Shown piece after piece: positions 34,645 through 43,637 of a stretch of DNA of 64,000 nt. Made by a program: the position numbers and the translations under genes. The notes under the pieces were generated by a model that was not told the DNA's origin, made no database searches, and was given only the letters and a program-made list of their open reading frames with translations. Location of the stretch: positions 124,001 through 188,000 of the forward strand of contig FMTG01000004.1 in assembly GCA_900099715.1 (NCBI GenBank), given 5' to 3'. The DNA is from Ruminococcaceae bacterium YRB3002. GTDB taxonomy: Bacteria; Bacillota; Clostridia; Saccharofermentanales; Saccharofermentanaceae. The number at the start of each line of letters is the position of its first letter. Positions within the stretch are counted from its first letter, which is position 1.

Positions 34645-35040
34645 TTACGGCGTCTCAGCCAGCATTGTGCAGAATGCGACAGCAAAACCGCCATCATGAC
34701 TCAGACTGACAGATATGCTCACGATATGAAGATCCTCTGCGATCTCCCTGGCACGTCCGTGAAGGACCAGTTCAGGGGCACTACCCTCATTCCTGACCAC
34801 TTCTATATCCGTCAGTGACACGCCGTCGTTGACGATTCCCGTTCCCAAAGCCTTGCCTGCCGCCTCCTTGGCAGCAAATCTGGCAGCATAACTCTCCATC
34901 CTTCTGGACCCCTTAAGAGAATCGCAGTATTCCTGCTCGCTCTTTGTAAAGCACCTGTTTATAAAGGCATCTCCCGTTCTCGTGATGCTCCTGTCTATCC
35001 TTGAGATGTCAACGATATCCGTACCTGACAGGATCCTCAT
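34645..35040 (-). CDS. acpS: Holo-[acyl-carrier-protein] synthase
   Basis: A 131-residue AcpS, which transfers phosphopantetheine from CoA to the acyl carrier protein. The family motifs are GTDIVDISRIDRSI at the N-terminus (Mg-binding Asp) and RFAAKEAAGKALGTGI near residue 55, then VSLSHDGGFAVAF near the C-terminus. Three consecutive ATG codons are present at 35046, 35043 and 35040; I use 35040 because GAGG lies about seven bases upstream. The start region overlaps the stop codon of the DnaC-like gene. Confidence 0.94.
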   Translation of the reverse strand: MRILSGTDIVDISRIDRSITRTGDAFINRCFTKSEQEYCDSLKGSRRMESYAARFAAKEAAGKALGTGIVNDGVSLTDIEVVRNEGSAPELVLHGRAREIAEDLHIVSISVSLSHDGGFAVAFCTMLAETP

Positions 35041-35042
35041 CA

Positions 35043-35930
35043 TCATTCCTCATTGATGAGCCCTGCGCTCTTGAGCTTGCCTGTAACACGAACATCACTG
35101 TCCGCGATAATGCTGTTCACGGGAAAAGACGTAACGATCAGCGTTATCTTTCCCGGGCTGCGCCTTGATTCAAGAAGTGCATTCAGCCTGGTTCCCACCA
35201 TTCCGGTCATCGTCATATTCGCAATATAATCGTCGATTACCAGAATGTCATCCTCTGCCAGCTCTGTTATGTCTTCATCATAAATGTTTATTAGCTCATC
35301 CAGCCTCATATAACGGGCACTGTATCCCAGATTGACGGCAAATTTGATGTAATAGACTGCCAGAAATGTCTTGCCGGTCTGGATGCCGTCGCTCAGGATC
35401 CACAGAGAACGGGTGTCCGGCTTGTCCTTGCCCATAAGGATCTCTATGAGCCTCCTCCTGAGCTTTGCCCTGTGATTCTTTTTGCCGAAATGATCATCCT
35501 TATAATTATCAAGCTTAACATGGCTGTGATTCTTCAGGCCTGACAGATCATAGCATTCCTCAAGTTCCTTCTTACGGCAAGGGCACACCTGTTCTACGCC
35601 GCTGGAATTCTTGTAAAACCCTGTATCACCGCATCTTGAACATACCGGTCTCTCCTCATCGAAAGCAGGGTCTATCCCGTTCCTTGCCATGAACCTCTCT
35701 CTCTTATCAAGGAGTTTCTTCTCCAGTGACTCACAATGGGCTATCTCGACCTTGTTATCTTCCAGTGTAGCGATCATCATCGTCGCTCTGGTCGCCACAA
35801 TGTCATTATCCAGCTTCTCCAGATCGGGATACTCCGAATACACCTGCCTTATCCTGTTCTCCCTGTCTATCTCCCGGGCAGACTCGACACTGAAATTAGA
35901 GCTTTTTATGATCTCTCTTATACTAGTCAT
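35043..35930 (-). CDS. DnaC/DnaI-like helicase-loader ATPase
   Basis: A 295-residue AAA+ ATPase of the DnaC/IstB type. The N-terminal helical region holds a zinc-like set of cysteines (CSRCGDTG and CPCRKKELEEC, about residues 95-125). The AAA+ core has Walker A LSDGIQTGKTFLA, where the first Gly of the usual GxxxxGKT is Asp, and Walker B DDILVIDDYIA. The neighbouring DnaD-like gene and the DnaI-like layout point to a helicase loader in replication initiation or restart. The start is the ATG at 35930 with GGAGGA six bases upstream, inside the last codons of the dnaD-like gene. Confidence 0.85.
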   Translation of the reverse strand: MTSIREIIKSSNFSVESAREIDRENRIRQVYSEYPDLEKLDNDIVATRATMMIATLEDNKVEIAHCESLEKKLLDKRERFMARNGIDPAFDEERPVCSRCGDTGFYKNSSGVEQVCPCRKKELEECYDLSGLKNHSHVKLDNYKDDHFGKKNHRAKLRRRLIEILMGKDKPDTRSLWILSDGIQTGKTFLAVYYIKFAVNLGYSARYMRLDELINIYDEDITELAEDDILVIDDYIANMTMTGMVGTRLNALLESRRSPGKITLIVTSFPVNSIIADSDVRVTGKLKSAGLINEE

Positions 35931-36984
35931 CGTCTCCTCCAAACATATCCAGCAGATTATCTATAGCTGCACTGTCCTCCTCGGCTGACTCATCCCCGCT
36001 GCCAAACGCAGGCTTATCCTCCTCGGGTGTCGTTGTCGCAGGCTTGGTCTCCGTATCGGTAAGACCGGCCTCCGCTCCCGTAACTGACCCGCTGAATTTG
36101 CCCTTGCGCCTGTCGGACTTGCGTTTATTCTCCTTGTGATGCTCTTCTTCATACCGTGCTGCATCTTCAACATTTCTGATACCGGCGGAAGTCCATGCAA
36201 CAAGCGTCTCTTCAACATGTCTAAGCTGGATATTGCCGCGGAATTCGTTGCTCTTATATGCGAATTCAATAAGTTCAGCGGAACAGTCAAGATCCGTGAC
36301 CCACCGTTCTATCCTGGTAAGATCCAGTTCATTAAGACGCCTTCTGGTAAGCCTGCCCATTACCTCAACCGCGTGCTTTACAGCCTTTTTGCATTTGCTG
36401 TATTCAGCCAGTGCCTGCGGGGTAGTGAGGCCCTTGTCATACCATTCCCTGGCCAGATTCTTCATGCTCTTGCTGTTCTTCACGCAGCCTCTGTCCAGCC
36501 CCTCCTGAAAGAGGTTATACACAACAGTCTGTTCGAACTTATACTCGAACAGGCACTTGTCTATAAGCGAATAGAACGGGTATGCCATCTTCCCCTGGAA
36601 AAAAGTGTCCTGGATACTCTCTGCAAGCAGATTGCGGTCCGTCATATCTTCAGGTATTCCGTCAGCCGACATTGCATAGGCTCTCTCATGGCGCAGGTAA
36701 TCATCAACCTCGCGCGCAATGATATCCGTCATATGAAAGCTGTTTCCGTTCCTTATGAGGAGATCCGCTGCCACAAGTTCGGCCAGAGCAGAGTCAGTCT
36801 CAGCCTTGGACAGTATCGAGGCATCATAAATATTCTTCAGATCGAAATTACTGTCACGGTAGAAGGAATTGATCCAAAGATAAGCATATATTGCAGAGGC
36901 AGAAAGCCCCCCGGCATATCTGATAACAAATATGTCGGGGAGCGCCGTCTGCGATACGATCAGCTTTTGACTGCTGTCATTCAT
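35923..36984 (-). CDS. DnaD-domain replication initiation protein
   Basis: A 353-residue protein with a winged-helix-like N-terminus and a DnaD/DnaB2-type C-terminal region. Two segments match the DnaD domain: FYSLIDKCLFEYKFEQTVVY near residue 137 and SAELIEFAYKSNEFRGNIQL near residue 235, the latter with the family's LIxxAY-like motif. A Lys/Arg-rich tail is followed by an acidic end (DMFGGDDD). It would remodel oriC or fork DNA with the DnaC-like loader encoded next. The ATG is only seven bases after the nifJ stop codon and its ribosome binding site is weak, so translation may be coupled to nifJ. Confidence 0.8.
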   Translation of the reverse strand: MNDSSQKLIVSQTALPDIFVIRYAGGLSASAIYAYLWINSFYRDSNFDLKNIYDASILSKAETDSALAELVAADLLIRNGNSFHMTDIIAREVDDYLRHERAYAMSADGIPEDMTDRNLLAESIQDTFFQGKMAYPFYSLIDKCLFEYKFEQTVVYNLFQEGLDRGCVKNSKSMKNLAREWYDKGLTTPQALAEYSKCKKAVKHAVEVMGRLTRRRLNELDLTRIERWVTDLDCSAELIEFAYKSNEFRGNIQLRHVEETLVAWTSAGIRNVEDAARYEEEHHKENKRKSDRRKGKFSGSVTGAEAGLTDTETKPATTTPEEDKPAFGSGDESAEEDSAAIDNLLDMFGGDDD

Positions 36985-36991
36985 TTGAGAT

Positions 36992-39900
36992 TCAGATCTC
37001 GATGTTAGCTGCCTTGCGCTTGTAGCTGTTCAGTCTGTCGATAGCATCACACTTGGTGTTCTCGAACATCTGATCAACTACTGCTGCATCATACTTCTTG
37101 TAGAGTGAGTTGTATCTTACCTCAGCCTTCAGAAAGTCAACGAAGTCATCGAGGTTCGGCTCCTTGGAGTCGAGCGTGAACGGATTCTTGCCCTCATCAG
37201 CAAGTGCAGGGTTGAATCTGTAGAGGTGCCAGTAACCGCACTCAACAGCCTGCTTCTCTCTTGTCTGAGCGACCTTGAGACCGCCCTTGATACCATGGTT
37301 GATACAAGGAGCATAGCAGATAACGAGTGAAGGTCCGTGATAAGCCTCAGCCTCTGTGAATGCCTTGATGAGCTGGTTCTTGTCAGATCCCATAGCTACC
37401 TGTGCAACATATACATAGCCGTAGCTCATTGCCATCATACCGAGGTCCTTCTTCTTAATAGCCTTACCGCCTGCAGCGAACTGAGCGATAGCTGATCTCG
37501 GTGAAGACTTGGAAGCCTGTCCGCCTGTGTTGGAGTAAACCTCTGTATCAAGTACGAGAACGTTGACATCCTCACCGGAAGCAAGAACGTGGTCAAGTCC
37601 GCCGTAACCGATATCGTAAGCCCATCCGTCACCGCCGATGATCCACTGTGATCTCTTCATGAAGAAGTCCTCATAATCGAGAGCCTTCTTAGCTGCATCT
37701 GATCCTTCAGCCTTGAGCTCGTCTGCGAGCTTCTCAGCGATCTCACGTGTATTCTCAGAAGATGTGAATCCGTCGATCCAAGCCTGAGCTGCTGCCTTGA
37801 GAGACTCGGAAGCAGTTGCTGCTGCAGCTTCTTCTACGAGCATCTTAGCTCTTGTTCTGAGCTGCTTGTAGCCAAGGTACATACCGAGACCATGCTCAGC
37901 GTTGTCCTCGAACAGGGAGTTAGCCCATGCAGGACCAAATCCTCTGTAGTTTGTTGTATAAGGCATTGAAGGTGCGGAACCGCCCCAGATCGATGAACAG
38001 CCTGTAGCATTACTGATCTGCATTCTGTCGCCGAAGAGCTGTGTAAGGAGCTTAGCATAAGGTGTCTCTCCGCAGCCTGCACATGCGCCCGAGAATTCGA
38101 GGAGCGGCTGCTCGAACTGTGAACCCTTAACATTGGCCTTAGCCATCGGGTTCTCCTTATGAGACAGGGCAATACAGTAATCCCAGTTCTCTGCTTCCTT
38201 GAGGTTGTCTCCGAGAGGAGCCATTGTGATAGCCTTCTCCTTGGCGATACAGGACTCTACGCACACGCCGCAAGAGAGACAGTCCATAGCAGATACCTGG
38301 ATCCTGAACTTCATATTGTCGTAAGGCTTCATGCCCTGCTTTGTCTCGAAAGGAGCATTTGCTGCCTCTTCCTCTGTAAGGAGGAAAGGACGGATAGCTG
38401 CGTGAGGGCAGACGATGGAGCACTGGTTGCACTGGATACACTTGGAAGCATCCCATACAGGGATATCCACTGCTGTACCACGCTTCTCGTAAGCTGCTGT
38501 GCCCTGAGGGAAAGTACCGTCTTCCATACCCTTGAATGTGGATACAGGGAGTGAGTTACCTTCCTGTCTGTTCATTACGTTAACAACCTTCTCGATGAAC
38601 TCAGGAACCTGCTTCTTCTCAACAGGCTTATCCTCAGCTGTCTTCCATGAATCAGGAATATCAACAGCAACAACTGCATCAACACCTGCATCGATAGCAG
38701 CATAGTTCATCTGAACGATATCGTCACCCTTCTTGCCGTATGACTTCAGAGCTGCCTTCTTCATGTAGTCAACAGCCTGCTCAACAGGAAGGATTCCGGA
38801 AAGCTTGAAGAACGCTGACTGGCAGATAGTATTGATCCTTCCGCCGAGACCGATCTCCTTAGCCTTTGCAACAGCATCCAATGTGTAGAACTTGATGTTG
38901 TTGTTAGCGATGTAGCGCTTCATTGAACCGGGGAGCTTGTCCTCGAGTTCCTCTCTTGTCCACTGTGTGTTGAGGAGGAACGTGCCGCCGGGCTTCAGTG
39001 AAGAGAGCATATCGTACTCATAAACATAAGACTGGTTGTGGCATGCAACGAAGTCAGCCTTGTTGATGAGGTATGTGGAACGGATAGGTGTTGTACCGAA
39101 TCTCAGGTCAGAGATCGTGATACCGCCGGACTTCTTTGAGTCATAAGAGAAATATGCCTGAGCATACATATCTGTGTGGTCGCCGATGATCTTGATGGAG
39201 TTCTTGTTGGCACCAACTGTACCGTCTGCACCGAGACCCCAGAACCTTGCCTGAACTGTACCCTCGCCTGCAACCTCGATAGACTCGGAGCAGTCAAGAG
39301 AGAGGAATGTAACGTCATCATCGATACCGATGGTGAATCTCTCCTTGGGCTGATCCTTCTTGAGTTCCTTATAAACTGCGAGAATGCACTCAGGAGTTGT
39401 ATCCTTGGAACCCATACCGTAACGGCCGCCGATAAGCTTGGGAGCATTCTTGCCGACGTAAGCTGCTGCAACGTCGAGGAAGAGAGGCTCTGCATAGGAA
39501 CCGGGCTCCTTTGTCCTGTCGAGGACAGCGATTGCCTTTGCAGTAGCAGGAATAGCCTCAAGAAGCTTGTCTGCTGCGAAAGGACGATAGAGGTGAACCT
39601 TAACGAGACCAACCTTCTCACCGTGAGCGTTCAGGAAGTCGATAACCTCTTCTGCTGTCTCGCAGACAGAACCCATAGCGATGATAACACGGTCAGCATC
39701 GGGTGCACCGTAATAATTGTAAAGCTTGTAATCTGTTCCGCGGATCTCGTTGATCTTATCCATGTAGTACTGAACCTGATCAGGTACTGCAAGATAGAAC
39801 GGGTTAGAAGCCTCTCTGCCCTGGAAGTAGATATCAGGGTTCTGAGCTGTACCACGGAGTGTAGGATGGTTAGGAGAAAGGGATCTCTTACGGAACTCCT

Positions 39901-40504
39901 TAACTGCCTCGTAATCAACCAAAGATCCGAGAGTCTCGTAGTCGATGACCTCAACCTTCTGGATCTCGTGTGATGTACGGAAACCATCGAAGAAATGAAG
40001 GAATGGAACTCTTGTCTTAATGGTGGAAAGGTGAGCTACTGCAGCAAGGTCTGCAACTTCCTGAACGGAGTTGGAGCAGAGCATTGCAAAACCTGTCTGA
40101 CGGCAGGCATATACGTCAGCGTGATCACCGAAGATGTTGAGCGCATGAGCAGCAAGAGCTCTTGCGGAAACATGGAAAACGCAGGGTAAAAGCTCGCCTG
40201 CGATCTTGTACATGTTAGGGATCATGAGGAGCAGACCCTGTGATGCTGTATAAGTTGTTGTCAGAGCACCTGTTGCAAGTGATCCGTGAACAGCACCTGA
40301 TGCGCCTCCCTCGGACTCCATCTCAACGATGTTGACTGTCTGTCCGAAAATATTCTTCAGCCCCTGCTGTGACCATTGATCGGTGTGGTCAGCCATAGGT
40401 GAGGACGGTGTGATGGGGTAGATAGCAGCGTTCTCGGTAAATGCATACGAAGTATACGCAGCAGCCTCGTTACCGTCCATGGTCTTCTTCTTAAGTTGTG
40501 CCAT
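36992..40504 (-). CDS. nifJ: Pyruvate:ferredoxin (flavodoxin) oxidoreductase
   Basis: A 1170-residue single-chain PFOR, full length. It converts pyruvate and CoA to acetyl-CoA, CO2 and reduced ferredoxin. The N-terminal part (domain I) starts with MDGNEAAAYTSYAFTENAAI. Two 4Fe-4S motifs are CIQCNQCSIVCP near residue 685 and CLSCGVCVESC near residue 741. A further cysteine-rich stretch FSGACAGCGETPY and the thiamine diphosphate site GGDGWAYDIGYGGLDHVL follow. This enzyme marks an anaerobic metabolism. A TATAAT box stands at 40542-40547. No terminator is visible after the gene, so transcription may continue into the dnaD-like gene. Confidence 0.97.
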   Translation of the reverse strand: MAQLKKKTMDGNEAAAYTSYAFTENAAIYPITPSSPMADHTDQWSQQGLKNIFGQTVNIVEMESEGGASGAVHGSLATGALTTTYTASQGLLLMIPNMYKIAGELLPCVFHVSARALAAHALNIFGDHADVYACRQTGFAMLCSNSVQEVADLAAVAHLSTIKTRVPFLHFFDGFRTSHEIQKVEVIDYETLGSLVDYEAVKEFRKRSLSPNHPTLRGTAQNPDIYFQGREASNPFYLAVPDQVQYYMDKINEIRGTDYKLYNYYGAPDADRVIIAMGSVCETAEEVIDFLNAHGEKVGLVKVHLYRPFAADKLLEAIPATAKAIAVLDRTKEPGSYAEPLFLDVAAAYVGKNAPKLIGGRYGMGSKDTTPECILAVYKELKKDQPKERFTIGIDDDVTFLSLDCSESIEVAGEGTVQARFWGLGADGTVGANKNSIKIIGDHTDMYAQAYFSYDSKKSGGITISDLRFGTTPIRSTYLINKADFVACHNQSYVYEYDMLSSLKPGGTFLLNTQWTREELEDKLPGSMKRYIANNNIKFYTLDAVAKAKEIGLGGRINTICQSAFFKLSGILPVEQAVDYMKKAALKSYGKKGDDIVQMNYAAIDAGVDAVVAVDIPDSWKTAEDKPVEKKQVPEFIEKVVNVMNRQEGNSLPVSTFKGMEDGTFPQGTAAYEKRGTAVDIPVWDASKCIQCNQCSIVCPHAAIRPFLLTEEEAANAPFETKQGMKPYDNMKFRIQVSAMDCLSCGVCVESCIAKEKAITMAPLGDNLKEAENWDYCIALSHKENPMAKANVKGSQFEQPLLEFSGACAGCGETPYAKLLTQLFGDRMQISNATGCSSIWGGSAPSMPYTTNYRGFGPAWANSLFEDNAEHGLGMYLGYKQLRTRAKMLVEEAAAATASESLKAAAQAWIDGFTSSENTREIAEKLADELKAEGSDAAKKALDYEDFFMKRSQWIIGGDGWAYDIGYGGLDHVLASGEDVNVLVLDTEVYSNTGGQASKSSPRSAIAQFAAGGKAIKKKDLGMMAMSYGYVYVAQVAMGSDKNQLIKAFTEAEAYHGPSLVICYAPCINHGIKGGLKVAQTREKQAVECGYWHLYRFNPALADEGKNPFTLDSKEPNLDDFVDFLKAEVRYNSLYKKYDAAVVDQMFENTKCDAIDRLNSYKRKAANIEI

Positions 40505-40556
40505 AAAAAGTACCTTCCTTTATTTTTAATATGAACGAGAGATATTATAACACAAT

Positions 40557-40581
40557 AAGCGCCTGCTTACATCAGGCGCTT
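40557..40581 (-). terminator. Hairpin after the VanW gene, probable terminator
   Basis: A perfect 9-bp stem (AAGCGCCTG with CAGGCGCTT) lies about 55 bases after the VanW stop codon on the minus strand. The tail TTATTGTG is only moderately T-rich. Confidence 0.5.
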
Positions 40582-40634
40582 ATGGATAATTAATAAAGAT
40601 TAACAAAGATTTATCAATTATGATCTGGAAGATA

Positions 40635-42641
40635 TCAATCTTCTCCTCCGCCACCGCCATCATCGGGCTGCGGAGTCTCCGTAGGAGGTGCCGGCGGCGG
40701 ATCTGTCGGTGCAGCTGTTGCAGGAGCAGGTGTCGGAGTCGGCTTAGGGGTTGCCGTAGGTGTTATTACCTCACCGGTCTTGGGATCGAACTTTGCCTGT
40801 CCGCCGTCGGGAAGCTTGGTTCCTACTTCCACCTTCTTGACCCACATACGGTAGTTGCTTGTTGCAACGTCCTCACGCTTGATCTCATTGCCGTCTGCCG
40901 TATACCATACCTTGTATGACTTGACTACCATTCCGTCATGGGCATTACGGAGTGTATTCCTCTCACCTACAGCCAGGTTCGGATTGGGAACATACTCTGT
41001 CTCTCCATGGGGAGTTGTCTGTGTGACTTCACTTATAAACTTGATGTACTGACCTTCAGGAAGCTTCATGCCGTAGATTGATACCGTACAGCTCCTGTCA
41101 TTCCAGTTGAACTCAGCTCTCATGACGATCTGATAATCTGTGTTGTTCTTGAACACAAAATCAATGCTGCCCCAGTCAACTGTTGCATCAAGTCCGGGAT
41201 CAACATATGAGGAAGGCCATGCGTGATACTTCCTGTTTACGATCTCAAGATCCGCCTTGACAGCAGCTCCATATACCATTGTGGATACCTGGCAGATACC
41301 GCCGCCCATTCCCTGCTCATACTGACCGCCTGTGATAACGGTAGCCTCAACGAATCCGTTGGCAGATGTTCTCTGGCCGACAACACCGTTGAAAGAGAAC
41401 TCATCTCCGGGATTCAGTATCGTGCCGTCGATATTCTTGCACGCCTGATCAAGGTTGGTATTACGGTTCTTGTTATTGCTGGCAGTGGAACTGCAAGAGG
41501 ATCTTCTGCCGAAATTCTCGTTGATGAACGCCTGTGTGACTTCAGGAACCACGACCTCACTGTCAACCTCAACGATACCCTGATAGATCCTGTCTTCCAG
41601 AAGCCCCTTGACATCGTTGACAGCTTTCTCGCTGTCGATCTTGAATCCGTTGACTTCAGGCTGGATCACAAAAGTGTTTGTAGTCTTGTCAAAATCAGTG
41701 ATCACGGCATCAGCTTCCTGAACCTCCATCGGGTCAAGCACGCTGTGTACGAGATCCGTAAGACCTTCCGTAGCACACGTATAGGCTGTCTGATACTTTA
41801 CAGGAACATTCTTCTGGCGCTGATATGCATCATAGCACTCCTTGAGCTTCTCAAAGTCCTCGGGATCCGTGGGCCTGTTGAACGCAAAAGCCTCGTCGAG
41901 GACTTCGTTGGTATTAACAGTAAGTGTCAGTGAGCTCAGGTCAAGATCATGGACTTCCTCGCTGACCTTCAGGTCGATATCGACGTTGAGGGGGGCTGCT
42001 TCGAGTCCCGCTGTTACAGCATTGTAGGCCTCTGTCTTTGTCATGCCGCCGACATTAATGTCATTAACAAGCGTCCCGTCATAGAACTTCTCACCCTCTG
42101 TGAGCTCTGCGAAAGCATCTTCTGCCTTGATCTTCTGTACCGTGCCGTCAGCCATGGTAACTTCGATCCTGGGCTTGAAAACACCAAGAGCAAACAGGAT
42201 ACCTACAATACCTGCGGCGATCGCTATGCCTCCGGCAACAATGGCAGCAATCTTGGCGCCCTTGCCGTCTGACTTCTTCTTTTTACGCTTGGGGGCCGGC
42301 TTGCGCGATGATGAGGATGAAGAAGATCTCTTTGCAGAAGACGAGCTTCTGGAAGAAGATCCTGAAGACCTGCTCCTGGATGATGTCTTACTGGAGACAA
42401 CTGCTGAACTGTTAGGTCTTCCCATCAGGCTGTAGTCAAAAGGCTCCTCAACCGCTGCAGAAGGACCATCATTCAGGTCATGATAAGGCTCCTCTGTAAA
42501 CATGCCGTTATTCCTCGACAGGTTGCTCTGAGGTCTGGCAGAGGGATTCTGCTGCTGAGGCCTCGGAGACTGAGGATTGGGGCTTGCCGATCTTACAGGC
42601 GGCCTGTTCTGATCATGTCCTCGGTTTGAACTGCTCTTCAT
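40635..42641 (-). CDS. VanW family membrane-anchored protein
   Basis: A 668-residue VanW protein. The first 125 residues are cytoplasmic and very rich in Ser, Arg, Lys and Pro. One membrane helix (about 130-152) follows. Residues about 160-370 form a YkuD_4-like peptidoglycan-binding region. The VanW domain is clear at LNPGDEFSFNGVVGQRT and YEQGMGGGICQVSTMVYGAA. A G5-like segment (MVVKSYKVWY, KKVEVGTKLP) precedes a Pro/Thr-rich wall-spanning tail ending in acidic and glycine residues. The biochemical role is unknown; the protein acts at the cell wall. A GAGG ribosome binding site precedes the ATG. Confidence 0.9.
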   Translation of the reverse strand: MKSSSNRGHDQNRPPVRSASPNPQSPRPQQQNPSARPQSNLSRNNGMFTEEPYHDLNDGPSAAVEEPFDYSLMGRPNSSAVVSSKTSSRSRSSGSSSRSSSSAKRSSSSSSSRKPAPKRKKKKSDGKGAKIAAIVAGGIAIAAGIVGILFALGVFKPRIEVTMADGTVQKIKAEDAFAELTEGEKFYDGTLVNDINVGGMTKTEAYNAVTAGLEAAPLNVDIDLKVSEEVHDLDLSSLTLTVNTNEVLDEAFAFNRPTDPEDFEKLKECYDAYQRQKNVPVKYQTAYTCATEGLTDLVHSVLDPMEVQEADAVITDFDKTTNTFVIQPEVNGFKIDSEKAVNDVKGLLEDRIYQGIVEVDSEVVVPEVTQAFINENFGRRSSCSSTASNNKNRNTNLDQACKNIDGTILNPGDEFSFNGVVGQRTSANGFVEATVITGGQYEQGMGGGICQVSTMVYGAAVKADLEIVNRKYHAWPSSYVDPGLDATVDWGSIDFVFKNNTDYQIVMRAEFNWNDRSCTVSIYGMKLPEGQYIKFISEVTQTTPHGETEYVPNPNLAVGERNTLRNAHDGMVVKSYKVWYTADGNEIKREDVATSNYRMWVKKVEVGTKLPDGGQAKFDPKTGEVITPTATPKPTPTPAPATAAPTDPPPAPPTETPQPDDGGGGGED

Positions 42642-42812
42642 ATCGTTTCCTCGGTTCCCTTGATAATCTATCCAACAAATATCGACATAATTATACTTCT
42701 TAAATATAGCAATAATAGTAAAATTTGCAATATTTGAAGATACACGTTGTTGTGTAAAATCACATCACAGGATATATTAACAGTATCCTGGTTACAAATG
42801 GGAGTCACTTAG

Positions 42813-43637
42813 ATGAATTACAGATACCTTATGGCGGCTGACATGGATCTTACGCTTGTCATGCCCAAAAGCGATGTATCACCTGCAAATATGGAGGCTA
42901 TCCGTGCTTTGCAGGCAAACGGTGTTGCGTTTACGATAGCTACCGGAAGGTCATCATTTCTCATAGATAAGTACGCCTCCATACTGGGGATCGATGTACC
43001 CCTCATAACCGGCAACGGCAGTGCATTGTGGGACAGCACCACAAGGACTCACGTGTATTCTGCCGATTTCCCGGAGGACAAGCTCAGATCACTTCTGAAG
43101 CTCTGCCTTGACCACAACGTTGACTGTACCCTGTACAGCACCGAGGGGGTCTTTCTCGCTCCGGCAAGCTCAAGGCAGTGGTTCTGCGATGACTACAATG
43201 AAGGGCTTCCCGAACATCTTAAGGCTCCTGTCAGGAGGATAGACAGTTCTTTTCTTGACAGTGAGATTCCGGAATTCAACAAATTCCTTCTGATCAACGT
43301 ATGCGATGAGATCGCTGAAGAACTTAAGGACGATCCTGATCTTTATGTCGTATCGTCGGGACCCACTTTCTACGACGTAATGGTAAAAGGCGTATCCAAG
43401 GGCAAAGGCCTTCTCGGTCTTGCTGATGTACTGGATATCCCCCGTGAGAACACTTTCGCGATAGGCGATTCCGAGAATGACCTGTCCATGATAGAGATGG
43501 CTGCGCACGGCATAGCCATGGGCAATTCCGATCCGGAACTGCTGGCCATGGCTGATTACGTTACTTCCACATGTGAAGAAGACGGCTTCGCAAAAGCCGT
43601 CTTCGAGTATGTTCTTCCTTTGGTTACAGGTAATTAA
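42813..43637 (+). CDS. HAD-superfamily Cof-type phosphatase
   Basis: A 274-residue HAD hydrolase of the Cof/YidA group (C2-type cap). Motif I is AADMDLTLV with both catalytic aspartates (DxD), motif II is TIATGRSS, and motif III/IV are KGKGLLGLADVLDIP and FAIGDSENDLSMIEMA. The cap domain lies at residues about 85-200. It dephosphorylates a small sugar phosphate or related metabolite. A GGGAG ribosome binding site precedes the ATG. It converges on the phosphohexomutase gene with a 4-base overlap. Confidence 0.92.
   Translation: MNYRYLMAADMDLTLVMPKSDVSPANMEAIRALQANGVAFTIATGRSSFLIDKYASILGIDVPLITGNGSALWDSTTRTHVYSADFPEDKLRSLLKLCLDHNVDCTLYSTEGVFLAPASSRQWFCDDYNEGLPEHLKAPVRRIDSSFLDSEIPEFNKFLLINVCDEIAEELKDDPDLYVVSSGPTFYDVMVKGVSKGKGLLGLADVLDIPRENTFAIGDSENDLSMIEMAAHGIAMGNSDPELLAMADYVTSTCEEDGFAKAVFEYVLPLVTGN

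Noticed and set aside
39176-39973. 265-codon plus-strand reading frame inside nifJ
   Set aside because: Codon bias of nifJ leaves the opposite strand open. No start signal and no recognisable protein.
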